Numbered from the stretch's first letter, positions 44,736-54,263 are shown. The stretch is 64,000 bases of DNA from Nitrosomonas sp. Nm84 (GCF_003201565.1 NZ_QJJP01000004.1:62001-126000), one strand, 5' to 3'. Notes: generated by a model from the letters alone, not told the origin. Translations and numbers: made by a program.

Positions 44736-46438
44736 ATTGCTATCGATTTATTGGTGCCAAAGAATCGCGCAGTTGGCCCATTTCCAGCCAACAGCTCAGC
44801 AGGTGGACCGACTTCCAACAAGCGTCCTGCTTCAAGATACCACACCACATCGGCAGCCATAATATGGTTTAATTGGTGCGTTACCATTAATACCGTGCCA
44901 TGATGTTCTGTGAGTATGCGATCAATGACTTTACTGGCTTGTTTGTCAAGATTGGCATCGGCTTCATCGAGCAGCAGTAATGCCGGATTACCCAGCAAAG
45001 CACGTGCCAAAGCAATACGTTGGCGTTGGCCTACCGACAGACTCAAACCGCCTTCCGTCACGCGGGTTTTTTCTCCTTCTGGAAATTGCGCTAACAATTC
45101 GTTTATACCGCATAATTTACGTACTCTGGCGACTTCTTTATTGGGTGCCTTGCGCCAGCGATAACGCAAATTCCTTTCGATTGTGCCACGCAATAATGGT
45201 AGATCAGGCCCTGCCATCCCAATGGCATGACGCACTGAATCCAGGCTGTGTTCCGCTAAGTTTTGTCCATCCAGTAGTATTCTTCCTTCCTGAGGATCAA
45301 TCAGTCGTGCAGCTAATAGCAAGAGTGTTGATTTGCCGGCACCATTGGGTCCCACGATGGCTACCACGGTGCCTGGGTCAACGACACCACTTAATTGATT
45401 TAACCCTCCTGTTACGCTGACAGAATCAAACTCCAATCGACCTGGGCCTACAATCAGATCAGGAGCATTTGAATTTTGTGCGACCAATGAAGGGCTATCT
45501 AAAAATTCCTTAATCCTTTCCCGTGCAATACAAGCGCCATGCCAGTATTCTTGCACACGCCCTAAATCTCGCAAAGGCGGCAATAAGATACCGACAATAC
45601 TAATGGCCGCAATCACCGCGCCTACGCTAGCGGTTCCAGCAGTTACAGCAAATACACCTGCCAGTAAGGTTGTTGCCGATATCATGGCAACAGAGAACTC
45701 AGTAATGCCGAGAATTTGTCCGGCAACCTGCGCACGTGCAACCATTGAATCATGTAAATACTTACCTTGACGCACGATATGTTCACGCTCACGGTCAACT
45801 TGACCAAAAACTTGTACGACCGCGATGCTGGTTACTTTTTCATTGACATTCGCTGCCAAATTAGATAATCGGCGCCGTGATTCTATTGCAGCAGCGCGCA
45901 TGCGCTTACCAAATAAATAGGTTAACCATGTACCTAACACTAACGATACGGTAACAGTTAGTGTAAGTTGCCAATTAATAATACTCAATATTAGTAATGC
46001 CGCGATAGTTGAAACTCCCGCGACTGTGACACGTGCTAGCCCCATGCTGATCCAACGGCGCAGTGACGTCATGTCGCCGACAAATCGCAGTGATACACCG
46101 CCTCGACTACGTTTTTGTAGTGTTCGAGGAGTTAGGAAACTGAGGCAGTCGTATAAGAGAATGCGTACCTCAGAGGCATAATGCTGACCCATACGCTCAG
46201 CGTCAATGCGTTCCACCATGCGCAGCCAGCTAATGCAGCCAGCTGTCACTACAAATCCAATGATGAGCCATACCACATACATGCTGAATATTGGATGATC
46301 CGAAGTTAGAAAATCATCAAAAATTCCTTTTACTAGCCAAGCAGTGCCAATTGCCAATGCGGCTTGAGCTAACCCATTGACGACCAGGCGTACGAACAAA
46401 ATTCGGCGATGACCATGAAGGATCGACGGAATAGTCAT
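44726..46438 (-). CDS. ABC exporter (fused membrane and ATPase domains)
   Basis: A 570-residue half-transporter with a six-helix membrane domain (about 10-310) and an ATPase domain (about 335-560): Walker A GPNGAGKST (363-371), signature LSVGQRQRIALARAL (467 onward), Walker B LLLLDEADANLD (487 onward) and switch His in VTHQLNH. The signature is LSVGQ instead of LSGGQ, a mild deviation. It should work as a homodimer to export a lipid, peptide or other small molecule. It lies between the P-loop gene (47-bp gap) and the hydrolase gene (10-bp overlap). Confidence 0.9.
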   Translation of the reverse strand: MTIPSILHGHRRILFVRLVVNGLAQAALAIGTAWLVKGIFDDFLTSDHPIFSMYVVWLIIGFVVTAGCISWLRMVERIDAERMGQHYASEVRILLYDCLSFLTPRTLQKRSRGGVSLRFVGDMTSLRRWISMGLARVTVAGVSTIAALLILSIINWQLTLTVTVSLVLGTWLTYLFGKRMRAAAIESRRRLSNLAANVNEKVTSIAVVQVFGQVDREREHIVRQGKYLHDSMVARAQVAGQILGITEFSVAMISATTLLAGVFAVTAGTASVGAVIAAISIVGILLPPLRDLGRVQEYWHGACIARERIKEFLDSPSLVAQNSNAPDLIVGPGRLEFDSVSVTGGLNQLSGVVDPGTVVAIVGPNGAGKSTLLLLAARLIDPQEGRILLDGQNLAEHSLDSVRHAIGMAGPDLPLLRGTIERNLRYRWRKAPNKEVARVRKLCGINELLAQFPEGEKTRVTEGGLSLSVGQRQRIALARALLGNPALLLLDEADANLDKQASKVIDRILTEHHGTVLMVTHQLNHIMAADVVWYLEAGRLLEVGPPAELLAGNGPTARFFGTNKSIAICS

Positions 46439-46485
46439 GTTGTCTTTATCAATAGCATTGAATATTCAAAGGAATGATTAATGTA

Positions 46486-47568
46486 TTAAGCTCTATTTGC
46501 CAATTGAGCTTGTGCAGATATCATTTTCTGTAAGGGGATTTGCAATATATCCACTATCGCTGGGGAACTGAGAGTAGCCTTATCTAAAACGGGTAACCCA
46601 GTAGCGTTTGCGGTTTCAGCCGCCGCCAAAGGAGAAGCCGTCAATCGGCCGCTGATTGCAGTTATTGGTAGCTTCTTGCGTTCTAATAGTTCTGCGCCTG
46701 CTACTGCACCCATTGCATCACCAGCAGCAAAGATAATGCTGTCGACAGTTTTTGCAAATATTTTGGAGTTAAGCAAAGCGGCTGTTTCACGTTGAAATAA
46801 GCCATCAGCTACCTCAATAACGATTACATCCACTCTGGCTACATTCAAATGCGCTACAAGCGTCTCGATAATCGCATCAACTTGCTCAGGTGCAATCAAG
46901 TAAGTCGATGGAAAGCCTGCATGGGTAAAATCTAAAGTTAATTTTGATCCGGCATCTGTCATCAACCAAGTATCCCGACCTGACCCGGTTCCAGTTACCT
47001 TAGCAGCGCCCACAGCATATCCTGCATTGGTCAAGCCACGAATCAGTGTTGCTGCAGTGGTTGTTTTGCCGGCATTCATTGATGTGCCAACGACTCCAAC
47101 AGTATACGGGTGGGAATGCAAACTAGCCAATTTAGATAGTGCAGTGTCTTTTAAATTGATACGCCGATTATTGCTATCCGCTAGCAAACCAATGGGTTGA
47201 ATAGTGGTTGGCGCTTTGATACTGGCATGGCGGTGATTCATGAGCGATGCAATACCCCCCGATGCCACTAGATCACAAGCTCCCAAATCCCTAGGTACTT
47301 GCGCTTCAAACTGATCAGGAGCATAGCGATTACCATAGCACACGATTATTTCATCACCAACAAACAAAGCAGAGCGTCGGCCGTGTGCCAGTTCTAGCCC
47401 GCTGTGCTGACCTATCTTTGTTATCTTGGCCAATACCATGTCTCCGGGATTAGGAATAACATCGTCTCCTTCCAACAAAGCTCTCACCGATTCCAGTCTT
47501 AAATTGCGTGACGTATAAGCTACTTTCGCTTTAATAAGACGTTCTTGGCTAATAAGCGATTTGTTCAT
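46486..47568 (-). CDS. P-loop NTPase-like protein (DUF1611-related)
   Basis: A 360-residue soluble protein. The N-terminal half (about 1-150) has no motif I recognise. The C-terminal half carries a P-loop GTSMNAGKTT at 161-170, then AAKVTGTGSGRD, VDVIVIEVADGLFQRET (Walker B-like) and DSIIFAAGDAMGAV. This resembles the DUF1611 family and dethiobiotin-synthetase-like P-loop enzymes. DUF1611 members include an amino-acid N-acetyltransferase, but the chemistry here cannot be assigned. ATG 47568 has a GGGAG ribosome binding site. It is the first gene of the unit with the ABC exporter, hydrolase and porin. Confidence 0.72.
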   Translation of the reverse strand: MNKSLISQERLIKAKVAYTSRNLRLESVRALLEGDDVIPNPGDMVLAKITKIGQHSGLELAHGRRSALFVGDEIIVCYGNRYAPDQFEAQVPRDLGACDLVASGGIASLMNHRHASIKAPTTIQPIGLLADSNNRRINLKDTALSKLASLHSHPYTVGVVGTSMNAGKTTTAATLIRGLTNAGYAVGAAKVTGTGSGRDTWLMTDAGSKLTLDFTHAGFPSTYLIAPEQVDAIIETLVAHLNVARVDVIVIEVADGLFQRETAALLNSKIFAKTVDSIIFAAGDAMGAVAGAELLERKKLPITAISGRLTASPLAAAETANATGLPVLDKATLSSPAIVDILQIPLQKMISAQAQLANRA

Positions 47569-48002
47569 TTTGCTCCCTTTAGTAATAAATCCTAGACGAT
47601 AGGATATTAATTGATCGATCTATATGATTATTTTTCTTTTCCATGTGGCGTTGATCCAGTTAAAACTAGAAAAGGTTCAAATTCTTAATAATTTCTATTT
47701 GTACTACTGCAACAAATCGTTACAAGCTCAGACTTTATATACTTGCTTAGTAAGTTAGATGAGGTAGACTGAAAAAGATGGAATCCGGCGTTTCTGTAAA
47801 ATGCTGGAAATGGAATTGCAACCGACCTCAGCAGAAGATCTTGCGGTTACTACAGCTCAATTAATTTGAAAAACGTAATCTGATGGCTTGGTTGCGAGGA
47901 AATCCGCCTAACCTTAATCGCTCACAGGATATTCAGAGGATTCTATTGAGGAAATTAGCGGGATAGTGGTGAAAAGCTATGCGCTTTGAACAGCGTGAAC
48001 GT
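47569..48002. other. Gap upstream of the P-loop/ABC operon
   Basis: A 434-bp AT-rich stretch between two minus-strand genes that must hold the operon promoter near its left end. A 30-codon open run around 47780-47870 (ending MLEMELQPTSAEDLAVTTAQ) has no start or ribosome binding site and may be a gene remnant. Nothing else was recognised. Confidence 0.35.
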
Positions 48003-48854
48003 TCACTCTTTAAGCCTATTGAAAGGCGACCAGGGATAATCTTTCAAATGTTCCTGCAATTCTTCTTCACGATAGCGATTCACTCGTGCAATAGCCAGAA
48101 TTGTTACCATAAGAATTGGCAGCGTAAAAATAAAAATGCCGGTTAGTGCGATCAGATTCTCACCAATCCAGAGTGCTACCACCCAGTTGAAGATAAGTAC
48201 CGACAGATAGAGCATCGGCCCCAGCAGCGAGCGGAACGGTAGCGCAAATATTCCGTACGGCGTCTTTTCTTCGCGTCTGCGGTCTATCTGCTGGAACACG
48301 GCTACCAGCGCAAAACTGGTTAACAACCAACCAACGTAGTTTGAGATCGGTACACCAAAATGTAATCCTGGCTCGTGATAGCCATATATCTGCCCGAGAA
48401 ACCAGCGATTGCCCTGCAGTGCTACTGGATCGATGATGATGTCTAGAAAGGTCTGTAAAAAGGCTCCTAGTACCAGAGCAGCCCATGAATACCGGATGGC
48501 ACGGGTTTCCAATGTAATTAGATCAAGACTGCGTGTTGCTAGGGGGGATAGGATGAATAACGCCGTGGTGTAACTGCAGTAAGTTAGGAAGACATAAGAG
48601 AGTGAATCGAAGAAAGGCACTCCCCAGATCCACAGTTCTCGGTGGCTTGTGCTGTCTAGGTAGTAATACCAGCCATAGGGAAAGCCGGTGGAAATGGAGA
48701 GTTTCTCCGATATGAAAGCGATCAGGTATGCGGCGACGGTGAAAATAAGGGTCTTGCGCCAGCCGACATGCGGCACACAGATTAGTAGAAATGCCGCAAA
48801 AAAAGTGAATACATAGGGACGCATCACAATGGTGTCGAAAGCGATATCAAGCAT
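48003..48854 (-). CDS. Carotenoid-biosynthesis-like membrane protein (CruF/DUF422)
   Basis: A 283-residue membrane protein with about seven hydrophobic segments and DUF422 motifs: ISTGFPYGWYYY, IWGVPFFDSLSYVFLTY, FLDIIIDPVALQGNRWFLG and HFGVPISNYVGWLLTS. CruF-type members add water to the 1',2' double bond of carotenoids. No other carotenoid gene is in the window, so its substrate here is uncertain. The end of the protein is polar (EEELQEHLKDYPW). It lies 36 bp after the TauE-type gene on the same strand. Confidence 0.82.
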   Translation of the reverse strand: MLDIAFDTIVMRPYVFTFFAAFLLICVPHVGWRKTLIFTVAAYLIAFISEKLSISTGFPYGWYYYLDSTSHRELWIWGVPFFDSLSYVFLTYCSYTTALFILSPLATRSLDLITLETRAIRYSWAALVLGAFLQTFLDIIIDPVALQGNRWFLGQIYGYHEPGLHFGVPISNYVGWLLTSFALVAVFQQIDRRREEKTPYGIFALPFRSLLGPMLYLSVLIFNWVVALWIGENLIALTGIFIFTLPILMVTILAIARVNRYREEELQEHLKDYPWSPFNRLKE

Positions 48855-48890
48855 GAATAAGTCTTCTGCGTCGAGTGGTTTCAGGTGAAT

Positions 48891-49688
48891 TCATATTAGG
48901 CTCATGAGCATCCTGATGCCTAGGCCGTATAACAGCACCACAAAAATTGTTCTTAAAATGGCGGTCTTGGTGGAATGCGTAAGCTTTGCACCCAGCGGCG
49001 CTGTTAGCATACTGGCTAGTACCAGCCAGACCAATGCCGGCAAATATACATAACCCAGACTATGTTCCGGTAGTGTCTCGGATTGTAGATAGCCGTTAGC
49101 GATATAGCCCACCGTGCCAGCCAGTGCAATGGGGAAACCGATGGCTGCCGCGGTGCCGATGGCATGCTGAAGCTTCACATTGCACAGTGTTAAAAACGGC
49201 ACCGACAATAATCCGCCGCCAATGGCAACCAAGCTGGAAAGTGTACCGATGATGCTACCGACAAGAAACATACCGATTTTTCCTGGCAGCTGAAAAATAG
49301 GGCTGGGGCGGAATTGTAGCAACATTTGCGTGGCGGCATAAAAAATAAAAATGACAAAAATGATGCTTAATAACTGACCTGTCATCGAACTTGCCAAAGC
49401 GGCGCCACCGAAAGTACCCACAAAAATCCCGAGCGTGATATTTTTAACAATCTGCCAATCTACGGCATGGTGTCGATGATGCGTGCGCAAGCTAGCGGCT
49501 GAAGTGAATATGATGGTGGCCATCGTGGTGCCCAATGCCAAGTGGATGACGCGGTCGGCCGGGAAACCTTGCGCTGTGAATATAGAAATCAACACGGGCA
49601 CGATGATGAGCCCGCCGCCAATGCCCAGTAAGCCAGCAAAAAAACCTACAAATGCACCCGTAAGCAGATAAATCAGCCACCATTCCAT
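48891..49688 (-). CDS. TauE/SafE family sulfite/anion exporter
   Basis: A 265-residue membrane protein with about eight hydrophobic segments and the two-fold family repeat: FVGFFAGLLGIGGGLIIVPVL in the first half and IIGTLSSLVAIGGGLLSVPFL in the second. Family members export sulfite, sulfoacetate or other organic anions. The substrate is unknown. It shares direction and close spacing with the CruF-like gene (36 bp) and the EVE gene (51 bp upstream). Confidence 0.9.
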   Translation of the reverse strand: MEWWLIYLLTGAFVGFFAGLLGIGGGLIIVPVLISIFTAQGFPADRVIHLALGTTMATIIFTSAASLRTHHRHHAVDWQIVKNITLGIFVGTFGGAALASSMTGQLLSIIFVIFIFYAATQMLLQFRPSPIFQLPGKIGMFLVGSIIGTLSSLVAIGGGLLSVPFLTLCNVKLQHAIGTAAAIGFPIALAGTVGYIANGYLQSETLPEHSLGYVYLPALVWLVLASMLTAPLGAKLTHSTKTAILRTIFVVLLYGLGIRMLMSLI

Positions 49689-49739
49689 TTAATTGGACCT
49701 TATAAGATTGAAGGGAAAACAAAAATACCTAGTTTTGCA

Positions 49740-50195
49740 TTACAGAATAGCCATTATGAATTGCCATTCTGCCGGATCAACCGGGGTGATTGATAAACGA
49801 TTGCCTGTCTGTAACACCCGCATTTTTTGCAGCTCCGGGTATTGCCTGAGTTCCCTGATTGCAATGAGGCGGGTTTTTTGCACCAGAGTGATTTCAACAT
49901 TGAACCAGCGTGGATTGTTGAGCGTCGCTTTAGGGTCAAAATACTTATTGTTGGGATTGAATTGCGTAGCATCCGGATAAGCGGGTTTGCTGACCGTTGC
50001 GATGCCCATAATGCCGGGATCCTTACAACACGAGTGATAGAAAAAAACCTGATCGCCAATGGTCATTTGATTGCGCATAAAATTGCGCGATTGATAATTG
50101 CGCACACCTTCCCACGCAATCGCTTGATTGGGTAGTGCTGCAAAATCATCGATGCTGAATTCATAGGGTTCCGATTTCATGAGCCAGTAACGCAT
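49740..50195 (-). CDS. EVE-domain protein
   Basis: A 151-residue single EVE (PUA-like) domain: MRYWLMKSEPYEFSIDDF at the start, then AWEGVRNYQSRNFMRNQM, GDQVFFYHS and GIATVSKPAYPD. The aromatic pocket of EVE domains binds modified bases in DNA or RNA; biological roles are still debated and include nucleic-acid modification defence. Length is typical of the YciI-like stand-alone form. Cytoplasmic. Confidence 0.9.
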   Translation of the reverse strand: MRYWLMKSEPYEFSIDDFAALPNQAIAWEGVRNYQSRNFMRNQMTIGDQVFFYHSCCKDPGIMGIATVSKPAYPDATQFNPNNKYFDPKATLNNPRWFNVEITLVQKTRLIAIRELRQYPELQKMRVLQTGNRLSITPVDPAEWQFIMAIL

Positions 50196-50330
50196 ATTAG
50201 TTCCATCTTATTCCTAATGGGTTTCCCCTGAAGAAAACCTCGACGATTGCTAATTTGAGGGGCAGATTTTCCTGCTGCATGTAGAAAACAATTTTCTCTG
50301 ATTGGAGCGAGCGGGCTGAACGCGTTATCG

Positions 50331-53300
50331 TTATATCCATCCTTCGTGCATCATGACGCTGCCGATCAAGTGGGATTCCGCTTCGGAACTTTGCGCAATC
50401 TCGACGGTGAGCCACTCACGGCTTACTTGGCTACTTTCCAACCGGAATAGTTGCAAACTCAATTCATCACTCGTGGCATCATGCCCCAGCGTCCTATTGT
50501 AAATAGTTTGTACATAATCCACATTAGACAGGCCATCCAGATCGGCACGCTGTTGAAACCAGTCCAAAATCGCATCATAACTTACCTTATCCGCTAATGC
50601 ATTTAGTCCAGCGTGCCATTCGTCCAGGTTGGCGTCACGATCAAAAAAACCATGTACTAAACGAGCTAAAACAGCTTCTATCTGATCATGCGCGATTACC
50701 ACGGTTTCATGGTTGTCGAATGCAATCATTTCGGCGTTTTTCAGGCTGAATATGGCGCCGTCGCTGAGTTGCGTCAGTTCCAGGCGATCGCCGGAAAACT
50801 CCAGGTGCACATCGTCGCGGCCACCTGGCATCTGTAAAATATCCAGGCCTGCGCCGCCATCTGCATTCAGAGCCAATCCCAATGGCAAATAGCCCCGATC
50901 GTTTTCAGCGCCACCGGTAAAATAGCGCGTGGCGTCGATGCGGATAATTGTTGGGTCGGTATCCCAGCCGGATAGCAGCTCACTGCTGGTTTTGTCCTGC
51001 AAGCTCAGTTTGACTGTTTCCGGCAAGCTGCGGAAGATCGCTAAAACATCCGCCGCTGTTGCGCCTGCCAAGTTTTGCACTGCATCTCCTTCCGCAGCCG
51101 TCAAGTCGCGCCCCAGCCAGGTTCTGACCAGATGATGCGCAACCGCTTCAGCTTCAGAATAGGCAATTGCCAAACTCGAGCCGCTGGCAAACTGGACTAA
51201 TTCGACATCGGTCAGGATATCGGTTTCGCCATTCGCCTGCTGCGTCAGCGAGACTGTGTTGCCATGCACATCAACCCGGTAATCGGATAACTGTCCCGCT
51301 TGAACGGCACTATCGAAACCAAAGCCGCCATTGAGCTGATCATTCCCACTACCGCTGCTCAAGACATCGTTACCGGCGCCACCATAAACAATATCGTTGC
51401 CCGCATCGCCGGAGACTCGATCGTTGCCACCCAAACTACCGACAGTGTCATTGCCGCTGCCACCGAACAAGGTATCATCATCAGCGCCGAGCACGATGAA
51501 TTGATTCTGATCGTCGCCTGCGACGAAATTCTGTCCGCTGCCGCCGGCAATCTGGGCAGCGCCGACAACCAGTGCGAAGGGGACATTATCCATTTGAATA
51601 ACAGTGCCAGTAGGCAGTTGACGGGCATCAATCACCAGCATGTCGTTGGTTGCGCTCGCAACTGCCGGGCTGCTGATAATAATCGGCAACGCTGGTGGAT
51701 GGCTATCTGAAACATTCGGTGTAACGGTTTGAATGTTGATCGGATTACTGTTCGGCAGTTGTGCCAAAAACGCTCTTGCTGCCGTAGTCAAGCCATTGGC
51801 GGTGTCACTGCTCAAACCGCCGATTTGTGTCAGCACGGCAATCACGCTTGTTTCGGCCTGTGTCGGACTGGCAGCCTGCGGCCGTTCCGCGGCCGTCAGT
51901 CCGGTACCGGTTGGCAGGCTGACTGTCAGCAAGGAATTGCCTTTTGCGTCTTTGGCTACCGGAATATCCGCACGATCGCGGAACAACGAAGCAGGATCAT
52001 CCTGCCGGGAAGATTGAATAGTCGAAACGACGATGACGACAGTACCGTCCGGTTGCGTGGTCATCGTAGCGGCTGCGCCGTCGATGATTACGTTAGTGTG
52101 GCTACCACCGCCGCCTGGAGTAGCGGGGTTCGATACGGTAATGCCGTTGCCGCTGGTGTCAGCGATCGTAACGGCAGCGTCGGCACCTCTTGCCCAATCT
52201 TCAGCAGCGGCCAGGTTGTAAGCTGTCGCATCGCTGGAAGCCGTACCGGCCTTGTTCAGCAGATGATTGACCGCAGTTTTGTCGGTAGCATTCAGCGTGA
52301 TGGTAAATGCCGTGCCGGAAGTAATCTCGACATCCGGCGACGTCAGTGTATAGGTTGCGCCGCCCTGCCCGGTGAGTGTCAGTTTGGAGGTATCGATATC
52401 GTTGGCAGCGCCGCTGGCTTGCAGAAAACCGGTTCCAGTGACCACCAATGCGCCGTTGCTGGCGTCGTACGTGGCCGATGTGATGGCCGGTGCTACAACA
52501 TTCGAAACCGTGATGCCATTACCGGTGGTATCGGCGATGACGACGGCGCTGTCCGCACCGGCCGCCCAGTCTTCCGCCGCGGTCAGGTTATACGTAGTGC
52601 CGCTCGTTGCGGATGTGCCATTTTTGTTGACGATCTGGTTGACGGCGTCTTTGTCGGCAGTACTCAGCGTGATGGTAAATGCCGTGCCGGAAGCAATCTC
52701 GACATTGGCGGAATCGGTGAGTGTGTAGGTACCGCCGCCTTCGCCGGTGAAGGTGAACTTGGGGGCAACGATATCGTTGGCAGCACCGCTGGCTTGCAGA
52801 AAACCGGTTCCAGTGACCACCAATGCACCGCTGCTGGCGTCGTACATGGCTGATGTGATCGTGGGCACAGCCACATTGCTGACGGTGATTGCGTTACCAG
52901 TTATATCGGCAATATTGGCGTTGGCGATGTTCGTATTCCAGTCATCCGCCGCAGCCAAATTGTAGGTGGTGCCATCGGTTGAGGATGCACCGTTTTTATT
53001 GACGATCTGGTTGATGGCAGCTTTGTCGGTAGCGCTCAGCGTGATGGTAAATGCCGTACCGGAAGTAATCTCGACATTGCTGGTGTCGGTCAGCGTATAG
53101 GTCGAGCCGCCTTCACCGGTGAAGGTCAATCGCGAAGCATTGATATCGTTGGCCGCACCGCTGGCTTTGACCAGATGCGAGCCGGTCACGGTGAGCGTGC
53201 CGGTGCTGACGTTGTACACGGCGGAAGCAATCGTGGGCGTTTGCACGTTACTGACGGTAACGTCGTTGCCGGTAAGGTCGGAGTTGCCGCTTACTGCCGG

Positions 53301-54119
53301 ATCCCAGCCAATTGCCGCAGCGATATTGTAAGTGTCGCCACTGACCGATAACGTGCCATTATTATTCAACAAGCCTGCGATATTGATCTGATCGATGGCA
53401 TTCAGTGCAACGGTGAATTGCGTGGCGGAAGTGAGTTCGACATTCGGCGACGTGAGTGTATAGGTTGCGCCACTTTGCCCGGTTAGCGTCAGTTTGGAAA
53501 CATCGATATCGTTAGCTGCACCGGCAGTGTCTACCATATTGACGCCGGTGACGACCAGTGCATTGGCACTGGCGTCATACGTAGCCGAGGTGATCAGCGA
53601 CGGGACGGGGGAAATATCGATATTGTCGATGGACAGTTGTGTCGAAAAGCCGGATGTCAGGCGGATTTCGTCGATATTGTTGAAGGCTGAACTGAAACTC
53701 AACTGGCCGCTATAAACAGGACCAGAACCGCTAAGCTTGGTATAGGTGATATTGTCGACGGAATGGCTGTAACTTAGATCGAGACCTACACCGGAGACAA
53801 CCAGGGTGCCGTCGCGGTAACCGGAAATCGTCACCGTTGCCGTGTTGCCATTCATACCATTGTCGAGATTGAATGAATTCAACTGGAAATCGGAACCGTC
53901 CGAAGATTTGAAATAAAAATTGTCAGCGAAGTGAGTACCGTCGTAATTGAGCAGAATCGACCGTCCGCCGGATTGATTCAGCGGTACGGACCAATGGATG
54001 ACGTCGGCGTTGGCGATATTGATGCTATTACTGGAGCCGAATGTCCATCCGCTGTAGGTGGCTGCAAGTACGCTGACATTATCGATGAATGCTCCGGTAT
54101 CGAAAGTGGTAGTCGTCAT
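50331..54119 (-). CDS. Large RTX-type secreted protein with four internal repeats and DUF4214
   Basis: A 1262-residue acidic protein without signal peptide, as expected for type I secretion. Residues 1-170 form a beta-rich domain (TFDTGAFIDNVSVL). Four tandem repeats of 121-126 residues (172-664) share YDAS.GALVVTGTGFLQASGAANDI and TLNATDK cores. RTX calcium-binding nonapeptides (GGSGNDTVG, GGNDRVSGDAGNDIVYGGAGNDVL) lie at about 885-937. DUF4214-type helical segments lie at about 982-1045 and 1143-1240 (YNRTLGHDATSDEL). Probably an adhesin or surface-layer-like protein. No T1SS genes are adjacent. The start has no ribosome binding site, and an IS3 remnant ends 15 bp upstream. Confidence 0.85.
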   Translation of the reverse strand: MTTTTFDTGAFIDNVSVLAATYSGWTFGSSNSINIANADVIHWSVPLNQSGGRSILLNYDGTHFADNFYFKSSDGSDFQLNSFNLDNGMNGNTATVTISGYRDGTLVVSGVGLDLSYSHSVDNITYTKLSGSGPVYSGQLSFSSAFNNIDEIRLTSGFSTQLSIDNIDISPVPSLITSATYDASANALVVTGVNMVDTAGAANDIDVSKLTLTGQSGATYTLTSPNVELTSATQFTVALNAIDQINIAGLLNNNGTLSVSGDTYNIAAAIGWDPAVSGNSDLTGNDVTVSNVQTPTIASAVYNVSTGTLTVTGSHLVKASGAANDINASRLTFTGEGGSTYTLTDTSNVEITSGTAFTITLSATDKAAINQIVNKNGASSTDGTTYNLAAADDWNTNIANANIADITGNAITVSNVAVPTITSAMYDASSGALVVTGTGFLQASGAANDIVAPKFTFTGEGGGTYTLTDSANVEIASGTAFTITLSTADKDAVNQIVNKNGTSATSGTTYNLTAAEDWAAGADSAVVIADTTGNGITVSNVVAPAITSATYDASNGALVVTGTGFLQASGAANDIDTSKLTLTGQGGATYTLTSPDVEITSGTAFTITLNATDKTAVNHLLNKAGTASSDATAYNLAAAEDWARGADAAVTIADTSGNGITVSNPATPGGGGSHTNVIIDGAAATMTTQPDGTVVIVVSTIQSSRQDDPASLFRDRADIPVAKDAKGNSLLTVSLPTGTGLTAAERPQAASPTQAETSVIAVLTQIGGLSSDTANGLTTAARAFLAQLPNSNPINIQTVTPNVSDSHPPALPIIISSPAVASATNDMLVIDARQLPTGTVIQMDNVPFALVVGAAQIAGGSGQNFVAGDDQNQFIVLGADDDTLFGGSGNDTVGSLGGNDRVSGDAGNDIVYGGAGNDVLSSGSGNDQLNGGFGFDSAVQAGQLSDYRVDVHGNTVSLTQQANGETDILTDVELVQFASGSSLAIAYSEAEAVAHHLVRTWLGRDLTAAEGDAVQNLAGATAADVLAIFRSLPETVKLSLQDKTSSELLSGWDTDPTIIRIDATRYFTGGAENDRGYLPLGLALNADGGAGLDILQMPGGRDDVHLEFSGDRLELTQLSDGAIFSLKNAEMIAFDNHETVVIAHDQIEAVLARLVHGFFDRDANLDEWHAGLNALADKVSYDAILDWFQQRADLDGLSNVDYVQTIYNRTLGHDATSDELSLQLFRLESSQVSREWLTVEIAQSSEAESHLIGSVMMHEGWI
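52128..53606 (-). repeat. Four in-frame tandem repeats of about 370 bp in the RTX gene
   Basis: Units correspond to residues about 172-292, 293-417, 418-542 and 543-664. Units 3 and 4 are the most alike at DNA level (GCCAGCGGTGCTGCCAACGA-type blocks recur), and unit 1 is the most diverged. The gradient suggests stepwise duplication at the C-terminal side. Frame is kept throughout. Confidence 0.85.
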
Positions 54120-54134
54120 GGTGTGTAAGAAATC

Positions 54135-54263
54135 TCAGAGGTGTTTACAGATAAGTTGATTGAAATAAGTGTTGAGTATTTCATAGAGAGTAGCATTATT
54201 CAAACTCTTATGCGGTTTCACGGTATTGTAGAAGTTAATTGTTTCTCTTAAGAAAAAAGCGAT
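54135..54263 (-). pseudogene. C-terminal remnant of an IS3-family transposase
   Basis: On the minus strand an open run reads AIAFFLRETINFYNTVKPHKSL... to NTYFNQLICKHL and a TGA at 54135-54137. The INFYNTVKPHKSLNNATLYE segment is the usual end of the IS3-family integrase core (YYN..RPH..L....P..Y). An in-frame TGA lies just upstream and there is no more of the gene. The rest of the gap to 54468 shows no inverted-repeat end. It lies 15 bp before the RTX gene in the same direction. Confidence 0.7.

Noticed and set aside
51729..52853. Plus-strand frame of 374 codons opposite the RTX gene
   Set aside because: It lies antisense to four tandem coding repeats, has low-complexity Arg/Gly/Cys content, no ribosome binding site and no family likeness. 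Repeats keep the opposite frame open by chance.
52128..53606. Repeat block considered as a CRISPR array
   Set aside because: Units are about 370 bp, kept in frame and translate to protein repeats; there are no short direct repeats with unique spacers. No cas gene is present.
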